Shown here piece after piece: positions 54,301-64,000 of a stretch of 64,000 nucleotides of DNA. This DNA comes from Apoda limacodes (lineage: Eukaryota > Arthropoda > Insecta > Lepidoptera > Limacodidae). Position numbers and translations under genes: made by a program. The stretch covers positions 7,502,001 to 7,566,000 of the forward strand of contig OX291545.1 in assembly GCA_946406115.1 (NCBI GenBank), read 5' to 3'. The first letter of the stretch is position 1. The number at the start of each line of letters is the position of its first letter. The notes below the pieces were generated by a model. It was not told where the DNA came from, did not search any database, and saw nothing but the letters and a program-made list of their open reading frames with translations.

Positions 54301-56270
54301 AATTGTTAGGTCAAGCTTCGCTGACTACAGACAACATATGTGACTAAGTGCCTGAAAATGGTTCTGAGCCTGCTCAATGCTACATTAATCAAAATTATTG
54401 ATAGCTTGTCTGAGCTAATTCCGTTTAGCAATTAAATTTACATAGTCTTGGTTCAGTTTTGATATATCTGATTTTTATTTTTATTTTTTAATGTAAAGTA
54501 ATGATAACATTTCTTGTTCACTTTTCACCCTTTACCGCACTCTTTCCTGCATTTTTCAGCTCCTGCAGGGCCTGTTGAAGTTTAAGTCCCTGGTGACGAG
54601 CAATAGCCGAACGAGTATTCATTGTTATTTATTTAGATAATGCAGGGAAGGTGTGGTTAAATACTAAGGAACATCTAGGTATTTTAATAGATAAAGGATA
54701 CAGAACGTTACAATTAAACTTATTGACTTGACAAATACATTATCATAACAATTGTTTGTGTGTTTGTTTATCGTAAGTAGTTTTTGTTATTAGAAAATAA
54801 ACATAAGATTCAATTGTTCACTAATTAATCACAGGCATGCAGCTTTTAAATATCAATTTATAAGTTTTTCTACACGAAATACGACTGGCGATTGGAATTG
54901 GGTTTAATTTTACAGGGGTTAACAAATTTTTTTTAAATTAAAAGTTACAACAATCTTGGATTAGATGTTTACAATATTTTTAATTGGATCGTACTGTATT
55001 GATAATTTCGCCTTAAAAAGCATGTTGTATATGGCCGAGAAGCTAAATGCGTCGGTCTTCCATGAGTAAGCCAGAGTGCGTGTGTACAAATCTTGCCTCC
55101 ATAAATTTATTGATTTTTTGTTCTAATAATTTTGTTTTACTTACCAAGTTTATACTAAGTCTTCCAGCTGGTTTTAGAATACTATAGGAGTAACATGATT
55201 GGCATTTTGAATTATTTTATTTTTGTTTAGCATAAATGCAATATAAAAGGCCAGAAAGCTAATTTTATAATTAATTCATGTGTAATTTATGACGTCTTTC
55301 CCTTTTTTAGTATTAAGTTTTACGATTTTACCGTTTTTAGTGTTCCGTAGCCAAATGGCGGAAACCAAACTCATATAAATTTTGTGGCCGTACGTCCGTC
55401 CCTATATCACAGCCTCAGTCTTTGTATCAATTCTAATGAACTGCTTTATAGATTTGTGAAGCCATTGAAAAAAATTAAAAGGTTAAGCTCTCCACACATT
55501 GAAACAAGGTATAAGAACAAATTTTTTGCACACCTTATTGAGTCATTACGTCATTCTTAATGCATTTGAGGTTTCTAACTTTTTACTTAAGATGTATATT
55601 TTGCATGATATTAATATTAAAAATTAAAAAACTTTTAAACTGCATGTCAGATACTTAGATCTGAAAAAAATTAGAAAATGAAAATGGAGCTTAATAGATT
55701 TTCTGAACTAAAATTATTTTGAATTGAATGAAGTTAGTCTCATTCTAGTAGTAGTAGGGCTGCAGTACCGCTACCGGTTTCTTGATTTGCAATACACTGT
55801 TCATATCAGAAACAGAACTGGGTCACCCGGATAGACCCGGTTCCAGCGCTTGAGTTCGAAAACCAAAAAATAGCTTTTTGAAGGTTCTCTTCAGATGTTA
55901 TACAAAATGAAAAACAGATACTTTTTTAGATTACTTTTAGTTAAATCATAAATAAATATACTTTTTACACCACTTGCTTGACGATGTCTAATTATATGTC
56001 ATGCAAACCCAACCTAAAGCAAGTCGTAAGATTGTACTGAATTTCATTAAACCCCCAGGGTTAAATGTGATTTGAATTTAGAACCTCAACATAACAACAA
56101 CAACAAAAATTTTGTATGGAAACTTTTACCACCGAGATCAACTTATTCGAGAAATGGCCACCACGAGTAAAAAAGAAAAAGGCGCGAATTGGCATATACG
56201 TGAGCTAGCCTATATCGCTACCTGTAAAATATCCTCACAATATACTGCCATTTTGTTTTATTCACGATGG
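54301..56270. other. AT-rich stretch, little recognised
   Basis: A possible splice-like junction at 54560 ('catttttcag' then 'ctcctgcagggcctgttgaa') opens 26 codons, but they do not continue the sulfotransferase. 55337-55400 carries the 'ttccgtagccaaatggcg' repeat edge. Nothing else is seen. Confidence 0.4.
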
Positions 56271-56275
56271 TTTTT

Positions 56276-57095
56276 AGGGTTCCGTAGTGAAATAAACAAC
56301 ATACATTGCTATGCAGTTGACAGTACTGGAGACGCTTATTACACGGGTATTGCAAACAACCCTCGTTCCGTTGTAGAGAAAAAGCGTTGGAACTTGTATC
56401 TCAAATCGAGACCACTCTGTCCAAGGTCTCTGACTGGGGACGGGAAAACTTGGTCCGATTCAACCCTACAAAGACACAAGTCCCAAAAAACTTGGTATAG
56501 GTACTCAACAAAGCGAAGCAGTACTTCACGTCGGGACAAAGGTTGCTGCTTTACAATTCGCAAGTTTGGCCCCATTAGGAGTACTGCTGCCATCTCTGGG
56601 TGGGTGCACCCGGATACCAGCTTGACCCTTTTGAGTCAGTTCAACGACGGTCTGTGAGAATTGTCGACGATCCCAAACTCACTTGCCGTATCGAGCCCTT
56701 AAGTCTGAGGAGAGACTTTGCCGCCCTGTGTGTGTTCTACCGCTTGTATAATGGCACGTGTTCTAAGGAATTGTGGGAAATGATGCCCACGGCTACTTTC
56801 TACCATCGCACCGCTCGCCATCGGCAGTGTATTCATTAGAACCGAAATGGTCGCGTACAGTTCGGTTTCAGAGAAACTTCCTACCGTGATCGCCTGGGGT
56901 TGTGGAATGAGCTCCCTACGAAAGTTTTCTCTAAAGACGTATGGGGTTCTTCAAGAAAGAAGTTATTAGATTTTTGAAGGGTCGGCAACATACGAGTGAT
57001 GCTCCTGGTGTTGCAAGCGTCCATAGGCTACGTTGACCGCTTACCATCAGGCGTACCGTAAATATGTTCGCCCCCTAAGTGGTATAAAAAAAAGG
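56276..57095 (+). pseudogene. LINE 3' end: decayed RT C-terminus and tail
   Basis: The protein is recognisable in several frames: 'NPRSVVEKKR' near 56365, 'GAPGYQLDPFESVQRRSVRI' near 56603, 'LRRDFAALCVFYRLYNGTCS' near 56705 and '[16 protein letters not shown]' near 56780. 'RDRLGLWNELPT'-like sequence is near 56890. The tail follows: 'ccataggctacgttgaccgc', 'cttaccatcaggcgtaccgt' and an A-rich end near 57088. The fragments at 48570, 49300, 33108 and 41325 belong to the same family. Confidence 0.85.
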
Positions 57096-57099
57096 TAAG

Positions 57100-58305
57100 C
57101 ACTTTTTTACTGTTTCACATATTTTTTTATTTGGTCCCCGCGTTTCATTTCATTACAGCCAGTTACCTGTGCATACAATGGTTATGATCGATCTCTTTGG
57201 TGATTGGAACATTTACTAACAATATCCACATTCCAAATTGATATCACAAGGGATTAAAGAGCTACTTGGAACATTACTAACAATATTCACAATAATCCAC
57301 ATTCCAAATTGAAATAATTAGGGATTAAAGAGCTATGAAGAACTTCCCATCATATGTAGGAAAAAAGTTATATTTTTAAATATATAGCCAAACGAAATTA
57401 AGGTTTTTTGTGGTTTAAAGCAACGATAGTAGTAACGGCTACGGAACTCTAGACTAAGAATGACTGGATATGCTCCTGGTTTTTTATTAATTACGTATTA
57501 AAACGATGTGCACATTCCCTATTGCACCCGTGCGAAGCCGGGCTGGGTCGTAAAATAATTATTTAATTGTAATAAAAAGGTTATTTTTTTTCAATTATTT
57601 ACTAAATAGTAAAGAAAAAACTTTAAAAATAAATATACGTTTTAGTTGAGAGAAAAAAAATATCGAAAGATAATTATATGATACCACAATATCGGTCAGT
57701 CTATCCTGGTAGCAACTCGTACTGCTCTAAGGATATTGTTGGTACTGCCCCAGACACGGCTTAGCATCGAACCTGCTTTACCATGAAAACCACTAGTGTG
57801 TGAGTCCGCAAACATGCATGCGCGCTGCAGCCGCGGTGGCTACTACCCAACAACATCCAATGTATGTATGAAATGACTGAGTAAGAGAGATGAATAAAAG
57901 TGCACTAGAACGATCAAAGAAAAGCTCCTATTTTAAAGATAACGCGGAAATATCGAAAAATAATTCTTTTAAAATGATATTAAAATTTTAATAAATTATT
58001 AATATTTAAAATTATTTTAAATAATACATAACATCTCCGCATCGCGACCTTGGCTAAAATTTAATTCATGGTTTCCGAAGATTTGATGTATATATACTTT
58101 AAGAGCTTTTGAGTAAAACCTGCTAAATAGATTTTGTTGGCACTGTTGAAAGATCATGTTTCATCATGTTTTCGGCTCGGTCACGACCGCCAGTAGTTTA
58201 TTTAACTGTGTTTTTTTTTTACATACTTAGACGTTGAATAGTTTTAGAAAACACATCTAAAAAACATATATAACTGTCTAAAAGGAGGTAGGAGTGGTGC
58301 TGGGC
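57100..58305. other. AT-rich stretch, nothing firm
   Basis: 57160-57335 contains a short near-repeat ('ttggaacattactaacaata' with 'ccacattccaaattga', twice, about 90 bases apart). No exon or known element was recognised. Confidence 0.4.
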
Positions 58306-58309
58306 TTTC

Positions 58310-58442
58310 TCTCGATATTTTAGGTATCTACGCCCAATATTGTCTCGATATTTTAGGTACCTACGCCCAATATTGTCTCGATATTTTAGATATCTACGCC
58401 CAATATTGTCTCGATATTTTAGGTATCTACGCCCAATATTGT
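58310..58442. repeat. 33-bp tandem array, four copies
   Basis: Units of 33 bp, 'tctcgatattttaggtatct' + 'acgcccaatattg', begin at 58310, 58343, 58376 and 58409 with one or two differences between copies. Confidence 0.95.
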
Positions 58443-58879
58443 CGACTTTTCATTATTGACATCGGTATTTTTTTATGAAGATTAAGATATAGGTACACTC
58501 TCAAACAATGACTGTCGCAAACGTCACGTTTTTTACCGTTATGTTAGAGGTAAAAGATTTGTTGCGCGAAACTTTATTTTTTTTCTAGACGTGTATTAGA
58601 CTTACTTGACTATATGCCACTGCAAACTAAATAACTGTGTTTTTTTGCTCTTTTTTCAAGAGATACTACGTCATCGGCAAAAAATGGTCGTCAAGAAGTC
58701 TGCTGTACCTGCTATATTTAGCTAGCTGATAGGAATAAGGAACCTCGCCCCTTTTTTTGAATCGGTTCAAAAGTAGATGCATGTACAGACTATTATTATC
58801 ATACGATTCGTTTTATAGTAGGATAATATGCTATAAATATTACTTATGAATCAATACGAAATATGTAAAAATAAATGAA

Positions 58880-59065
58880 TAATAAATATTCCTGGACATA
58901 ACATACAGTGCCATCTGCTCCCAGGTCCCAGGCTAAGCAAGGTTTATATTATTTATCGATCAGATAGCCCTTGTTTTGTTCACGTAAATGTCCTGTGCGG
59001 GGATTAAACCCGTACCCCTCGATTTAGCAGGCAGTAACCACTGCCAAGTTAGCCGCTGACCAGAG
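58880..59065 (-). mobile_element. tRNA-headed SINE
   Basis: 'tcctgtgcggggattaaacc' (complement of the B-box region) followed by 'cgatttagcaggcagtaacc' and the A-box side 'gccaagttagccgctgac'. Same family as 14340-14582, head side best preserved. Confidence 0.7.
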
Positions 59066-59239
59066 CAGTTTAGTGAGAAAGAAATCATCCATTCAGATAA
59101 CAGACATAGGAAAAAGAAATTCTTAATATTGATCTACTTTCGCTTCAACTCAGAGTGCATCATTGACCGACTTAAAGTGAATTCACAATCACATACCAAA
59201 TACCAATCACAAGTTTTTATCACACTGATATTGTTTACT

Positions 59240-59600
59240 ATCTGCGCCCGCGGCTCCACCCGCGCTAAATTATTTTCTATAATTATCGACGTGGAATTGA
59301 CGTTTTTTACCTAAGCCTCTACTTTTTCCCACGGTGCAAGCTATCCAATACCTTGCCAATTTTCATGAAGATAGGTTCGATTCAGCAATTAAGACGTCAA
59401 ACAGAGACACTTTTCGCATTTAAGTATAAAATGCGAATGGTATGAATGAACTAGTATGGAAGTATGGGTGCGAAAGTTTGTGTGTTTGTTTACTCCTTTA
59501 CGCTGCACCAGTTGAACTGGTTTGGCTTATATCCTGTAGCTTTTCCCGCGGTTTCACTCGCTCTATCTTCGGTTCCCAACTGGTACATTAGTGTTGATTG
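59240..59600. repeat. Decayed lepidopteran repeat modules
   Basis: 'gcccgcggctccacccgcgc' at 59248, 'caattttcatgaagatagg' at 59360 and a plus-orientation 'gggtgcgaaagtttgtgtgt' at 59467 look like edges of two repeat copies in opposite orientation. Confidence 0.4.
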
Positions 59601-60413
59601 CAGCTTATTTTACAGCTTCAAATGCTAGTATAGCTCTACAATGGTTTTAATAGCAGCTAACAGAGGTTTAGAAGGGTTAACAAGACATACTAAATGCTTA
59701 AAGACGTATATGAAGCATAACTATTAACTACTATAGCTAAGCTATGAAAAAAATTACCTTACTTAAGTTCTTATGTGGTTAATAGGATCTGTGAGTACTA
59801 TATTATGATTATTGAAACTATAGTTCAACCAAATTCTTTGAGCGTTGGAAAACATCGTTGTGCAACCTAAAGCTTTACAATGGAGTCTAGAAAAGTAATT
59901 TTAACCCAATTGTAATAGTAAGGGTTGCACAAAAAGGCTAATTACTGCTATTTTACAGGAATTAGTGCTATAAATGTGCTGAAGAAAGGCTAAATCTTTG
60001 GGCACAAATTGCCATTTTATTCTACTAGATTTTAAAAGTTTCTAGCAAATTATAGTTATATTTATGTAACAAACACCAAATTGAGCATAAAATCAAGCTA
60101 TAATTATATAAAAAATCAAATTAAGTTATAAAAATAAGCACGCTGCCTATTATCAATAAGTAGGTTTTATGTAATAGTAAATTACTGCCGCGGCCCGCAA
60201 ACGCAAAATAATCGGACGATCGTGAGTATGCGGGACGAGTTATAGCCGAGGCACGCATCACAAAGTCCGGTTATGCTCAGTTGTGGCCAAGGCTTGTATA
60301 GCGCTTTTCCGTTCAGGTGGTAATTTTAACGCCGATTCGCTACGTTCATATGTCGATTTCATATGGTACTTTTAACTACTACCCATACTTTTTTTATGCC
60401 AGTCGGTAATTTA
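59601..60413. other. Nothing firm
   Basis: AT-rich, then a slightly GC-richer patch at 60185-60320 ('gccgcggcccgcaaacgc') of unknown nature. No gene seen. Confidence 0.4.
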
Positions 60414-60600
60414 AATAAAACTTGATGAGTTATCTCTTGAGTTATCAATGTTCGGGTTTAAAAACGTTCGTTCCATTTTCAAATATAAAACATTGCTCTC
60501 TGATACTGTACCGCAAGTACGATTTACCCCAAAGAAGCTTGTGCAAGATATGGTCGCATATCGTAGCATGTTCGAGAAAATATCTTTAATATACTGAGGG
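60414..60600 (+). repeat. Interspersed repeat, copy 2 (partner at 780-1065)
   Basis: Matches the reverse complement of 780-1065; it lacks the internal hairpin of that copy. Confidence 0.6.
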
Positions 60601-61077
60601 CGCATAAAAATTGAAGTGTAAAACACATAATATTTACGATGAACTGATGAGCGCAGTTGAATTGTACTTTATCATAAGTCAATAACAAAAATATATAGTA
60701 TTCTATCATGACATTATTTTCATTAAAAATTAATGTTGGTGAAATTGACAAAAGCTACATAATTAAAAAATATGTATATCAAAACGCGTAACATCCACTA
60801 TTGTGTCTCAGTAATAATAATTTGTGCGCTAAATATCACTGCTGTATCTCAACAATAACGCCTTAAGCGGCAAGGACCAATATTGTATCTCTGTTATATA
60901 ACGCTTAACGCCATTGTAGCACTTTTGTTACTAAGCTTAATCCTGATTTATCGTTATTATGTAAGCACTAAAGAACTTTAAGCTCTAAGGACGTGGGCCT
61001 CTTTCGTGGTTATATGTGAGCTATAGCATGTTATAACTTAATTTATAAGTTTGATAAGTCACTTTAAATGTCTTATT

Positions 61078-61190
61078 ATCTACTATCTCCATGCCAAATT
61101 TCACCTTAATCGGTACAGCGGTTTAAGCGTGAAGAGGTAACAGACAGACAGGTGGAGTAACTTTCGCATTTATAATATTAGTAAGGATTA
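61078..61190 (-). repeat. Lepidopteran 'tataatattagta' module
   Basis: 'tctatctccatgccaaattt', 'aagcgtgaagaggtaacaga' and 'actttcgcatttataatatt' are the reverse orientation of the 21298 module. Confidence 0.6.
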
Positions 61191-61199
61191 ACACAGAGG

Positions 61200-62170
61200 C
61201 TACATACATTTTATCCCGGAAAAGTTCCCGCAGCTACAACTTAGCACAGCTAGTTATTAATATACTAGTGGAAGACTGCGACTTCGGTCGCGTGGACTAG
61301 TTAGATAAAACCAGCAGGATATCTCTTTAACCCAAATTTGGTCGAGAAAGCCACAAATTGGTTCCTACTTTTGTAAATTGTTTGTAGAGCCAACTGAAAA
61401 GGAAATGGTTTACTAAACTAGGCGATACAACAATGTTTTAAAGTACCTATTTATAGTAATTCTTGATCACCGTAAGATTGAAAGTGGTTTTAAAATGCCG
61501 GCACTACATATTATTCTTACAGTCCAACAGCCCAACATCCTCCAATACCTTCCAACACTTAAACATTCACAAACAGACCCTCTCTACACGATCTACCAAC
61601 ATTCCAACCGCAACGGGACTGTTCAGGACCCAACACGACCCAACACAGCCGAACAGTCAAAACACGCACGAACAGCCGCGCCGCTTTAAACGTTGATGGA
61701 TGTTGTGCGCAGTGTTGGGGTGTTGGTTTTATTTTATTTTTATTTTATTGGTATAACAATAGCCTAACATAGATACCTTCCAAGTTACCTTCTCGCTTGC
61801 TACTCAGCCGCTGTATAACCCCACTGCAGGGACTCAGTCCTCTACTGCAGTGCAGATTGGCTGACGTTGTCGAGCTAGTGGCTTCTCGACTGTTTAAGGT
61901 TTGCCACTGCCCGTAAGGCTTCCGACTTGGTTGGTCGACTGTGATTGACTAGATTAAGTTCTTTTACAGAAGAAAATTTTATTGTATAATTTTATAAACC
62001 GCTATTGTTATTACCTTTTTGTAAAAATAATATAACATTAATAGTGATTTTACGTAACGATGCAATGCCACAGAGTACCAAGGTCTCATCCGGTAAACCG
62101 CCTGCAACCGCAACCTCGAAAACCCCCAAATGTATTTTCTAGCTTATCTACAAAAACTTAAACGAGCAAT
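61200..62170. other. Unassigned sequence
   Basis: 61500-61690 is C-rich on the plus strand and open in two frames (Pro/Thr/His-rich), followed at about 61710 by 'gttggggtgttgg'. No motif is seen and I do not call a gene. 61790-61930 is moderately GC-rich and may be repeat-derived. Confidence 0.4.
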
Positions 62171-62179
62171 TATTGAACT

Positions 62180-62206
<27 letters not shown>
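62180..62206. repeat. (AT)n microsatellite
   Basis: An uninterrupted 'at' dinucleotide run of about 13 units. Confidence 0.95.
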
Positions 62207-62210
<4 letters not shown>

Positions 62211-62619
62211 TATTCAGATAGGGTTTTAATTTATTTTCGATTTTTCTACATTTCCCTTCCTATTTTAATTATATCCCTATTCTTAACAGTCATTATTAGC
62301 AGGAGTTAAAGGTAATAACTCAGTAACTTAAGTAATTGAATAATTTATGTAGTAAAATACACGTATCGTACTTAAGAGAATACGATTCGCTGCGCCTCAC
62401 AGCGTGCTTCATATAAACGAATTTCCTACTTATTTTTGAGACTTACAATTCAAACACCATGAAACCTGAATTCAAACACCTGCAGTGTGCCAGTTTCCTA
62501 TTAAATTATAAAGTTTAAAAGTTATTCAGGATTCTAGTTTTTCATACAAATGATTTCAAATAAGATTAAATTTAATAAAAACTTTTCTTAAGATTTTGTA
62601 TAAGTATATCCATTTTTTG

Positions 62620-62785
62620 GAAGATATACTATACTTACATATCAGAAAACACCCAGACTCAATACAAACACGAATATGCTTCACACAAATGTTTATCATG
62701 TGCGGAGAACGAAACCGTGCCTTTCGATTCGACAGGCAGTCGTTAGGTAGTAACAGAGCTACGCAGCAGCCAACAAAAAGCCGTT
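62620..62785 (-). mobile_element. tRNA-headed SINE
   Basis: 'gaaaacacccagactcaata', 'caaacacgaatatgcttcac', a decayed B-box region 'gcggagaacgaaaccgtg' and the head 'acagagctacgcagcagcc'. Both frames open here (62556-62843 minus, 62596-62796 plus) are by-products of the SINE. Confidence 0.7.
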
Positions 62786-62963
62786 GGTTGATATAATTGG
62801 TACATACCAATTGTACCTTGTTTTTAAAGTGAACACGTTCCATGCAAACAAAGTTTACACCCGTCTAATTGTATCAAATTACAATTGAAATTTATAAATA
62901 CTCTCATAGGGTTCATGAAACTGTTCCTTACTTAAAAAGCAATTCATCAAAATCTTAACTTAA

Positions 62964-63307
62964 GGCGGAGTAACTACCTAACTAGCGCCGCCAAAAGTTA
63001 TTCTTTATTTTCTCTTTGTACAAAACACATTTCAAAAATGTTGCAAATCAATTATTTAGAACTAGTAACAAGCTATTTTTGAAAGTTATACGTCGTTTAT
63101 AGAATATACATGTCTGCTAAAAGTGGCCGTTTTTAGCAGAAACGGTATCTACAACTCACAGGTATATTCCAGATACACAACATTCTAAAAATAGCTTATA
63201 ACTAGATCTAAATAATTGGTATGTAACATTTTTGAAATGTGCTTTGTGTGTGTACAAATAGGAAACAAAGAATTTTTTTGCGGCGCTAGTTAGGTACTCA
63301 TTGCGCC
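62964..63307. mobile_element. Foldback MITE, whole element a near-palindrome
   Basis: TTAA lies on both sides (62960-62963 and 63308-63311). The two arms, about 165 bp each, are reverse complements almost to the centre. Both contain 'acctaactagcgccgc', 'cacatttcaaaaatgtt' and 'aattatttaga'; the arms meet near 63115-63150 at 'tctgctaaaa'/'ttttagcaga'. It is non-coding. The TTAA duplication fits piggyBac- or Kolobok-type sources. Confidence 0.85.
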
Positions 63308-63377
63308 TTAAGTTATTGGACGACTAGCTGACCTAGCGACCGTTGTTTCGCTAGTTCCGTCCCCTCTACCTTAAATA

Positions 63378-63500
63378 ATCATCATCATCATATCAGCCTA
63401 TATACCAATATGATGGACCACCATTGCTGGACAGCCTCCTCTACGGCGCGCCGTTTCTCTTGATCCTCTGCCTTCCGTGCTGTAGGGTGTCCCACGCGTC
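63378..63500 (+). repeat. Lepidopteran repeat 'atcatcatcatatcagccta'
   Basis: Second copy of the 51515 family: 'atcatcatcatatcagccta', 'ccattgctggacagcctcct' and 'gatcctctgccttccgtg'. Confidence 0.6.
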
Positions 63501-64000
63501 GTCTTGCTTGAAATAATGTACCTTTCAAATACGGAAGAATTTTTTTAAAATTGGTGCAGTGGTATATTCCGGATATTGCCATCCACATACAAAAAGCTTA
63601 CAGAATAGCTCTCTTGCTTTATACCTCTATATTAGTAGATTAAAATATCTCCTTTATTAACTTTAGTTGAGTTAAATCCGAAATCAACGTTATTATATAT
63701 GTGTGGGATATAAACACTGAGAGTGTCACTCTACAGGATATAAACAACTATATAATACGTATTATGAAGTCAAAGCAAATTCTAGCGAAAAACAAGTGAC
63801 GTAGGCTGTAGGTGACGTAAGTAAATCTCAGCTTGATTCGTCGGGTGATAAGATAAGGATGATGTTGCAAGTTTAAGTTTCACTTAGGTAAGCAAATATC
63901 TTTTTACTTCGTCTAAGAGTCAGTGTTATTTAAATCTAACTTACAAAAATTAGATAAAAGAGTTCAAACTCCATTATATAGCCTGTTCATTGCTACTTCA
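63501..64000. other. End of window, nothing recognised
   Basis: AT-rich DNA without exon-like or repeat-like structure that I can name. Confidence 0.4.

Noticed and set aside
54560..54640. Possible further exon of the sulfotransferase
   Set aside because: The acceptor is fair, but the encoded peptide (LLQGLLKFKSLVTSN, then a stop after 26 codons) does not match the expected sulfotransferase continuation.
58310..58442. CRISPR-like regular array
   Set aside because: The 33-bp units are directly adjacent with no unique spacers, in a eukaryotic genome. It is an ordinary tandem repeat.

Overview
This window looks like nuclear DNA from a lepidopteran insect (moth or butterfly). It is AT-rich, has compact exons split by introns full of transposon debris, and carries repeat modules characteristic of Lepidoptera: a 5S-rRNA-derived SINE, a tRNA-headed SINE, mariners, LINE tails containing 'cttaccatcaggcg', and the 'atattataaatgcgaaag' module. 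The lineage is inferred from sequence style and protein similarity judged by eye; no search was run.

Four host genes are supported. (1) The 3' part of a Ca2+/calmodulin-type cyclic nucleotide phosphodiesterase (PDE1), + strand, four exons from 14879 to 22938; earlier exons were not found and probably lie upstream of the window. (2) An intronless PRMT3 arginine methyltransferase on the - strand, 29413-30969. (3) IFT80, an intraflagellar-transport WD40 protein, + strand, 31291-41895, 14 exons, all junctions in phase. (4) The 5' part of a Golgi carbohydrate sulfotransferase (CHST8-14 type), + strand, exons 44498-44767 and 52381-52638; its remaining exons were not found. PRMT3 and IFT80 are head to head with 321 bp between start codons. 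That interval holds a good match to the X-box bound by RFX factors, the usual regulator of ciliary genes.

Layout: 1-14878 is transposon-rich (MULE fragment, 148-bp tandem duplication, RTE-like LINE, dead mariner, a 2.3-kb foldback element carrying a 105-bp satellite, SINEs). 14879-22938 is PDE1 with a 1.7-kb hAT-like element and other repeats in its large intron. 22939-26990 is AT-rich with few repeats, possibly 3' UTR and an alternative terminal exon. 27000-28840 is featureless or repeat-like. 29413-41895 is the PRMT3/IFT80 pair; the last IFT80 intron holds a nested insertion (a mariner interrupted by a MITE and by a 5'-truncated LINE, both with intact target-site duplications). 42001-44220 has an unexplained exon-like ORF and MITEs. 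44221-52638 is the sulfotransferase. 52639-64000 is repeats (MITEs, LINE 3' ends, a 33-bp tandem array, SINEs, a near-perfect foldback element).

No prokaryotic features, CRISPR arrays or functional rRNA/tRNA genes were seen. I found no clear new biochemical system. The strongest leads are the X-box in the shared PRMT3/IFT80 promoter, the apparently shortened IFT80 C-terminus, and several mobile elements whose termini and target duplications can be read exactly.
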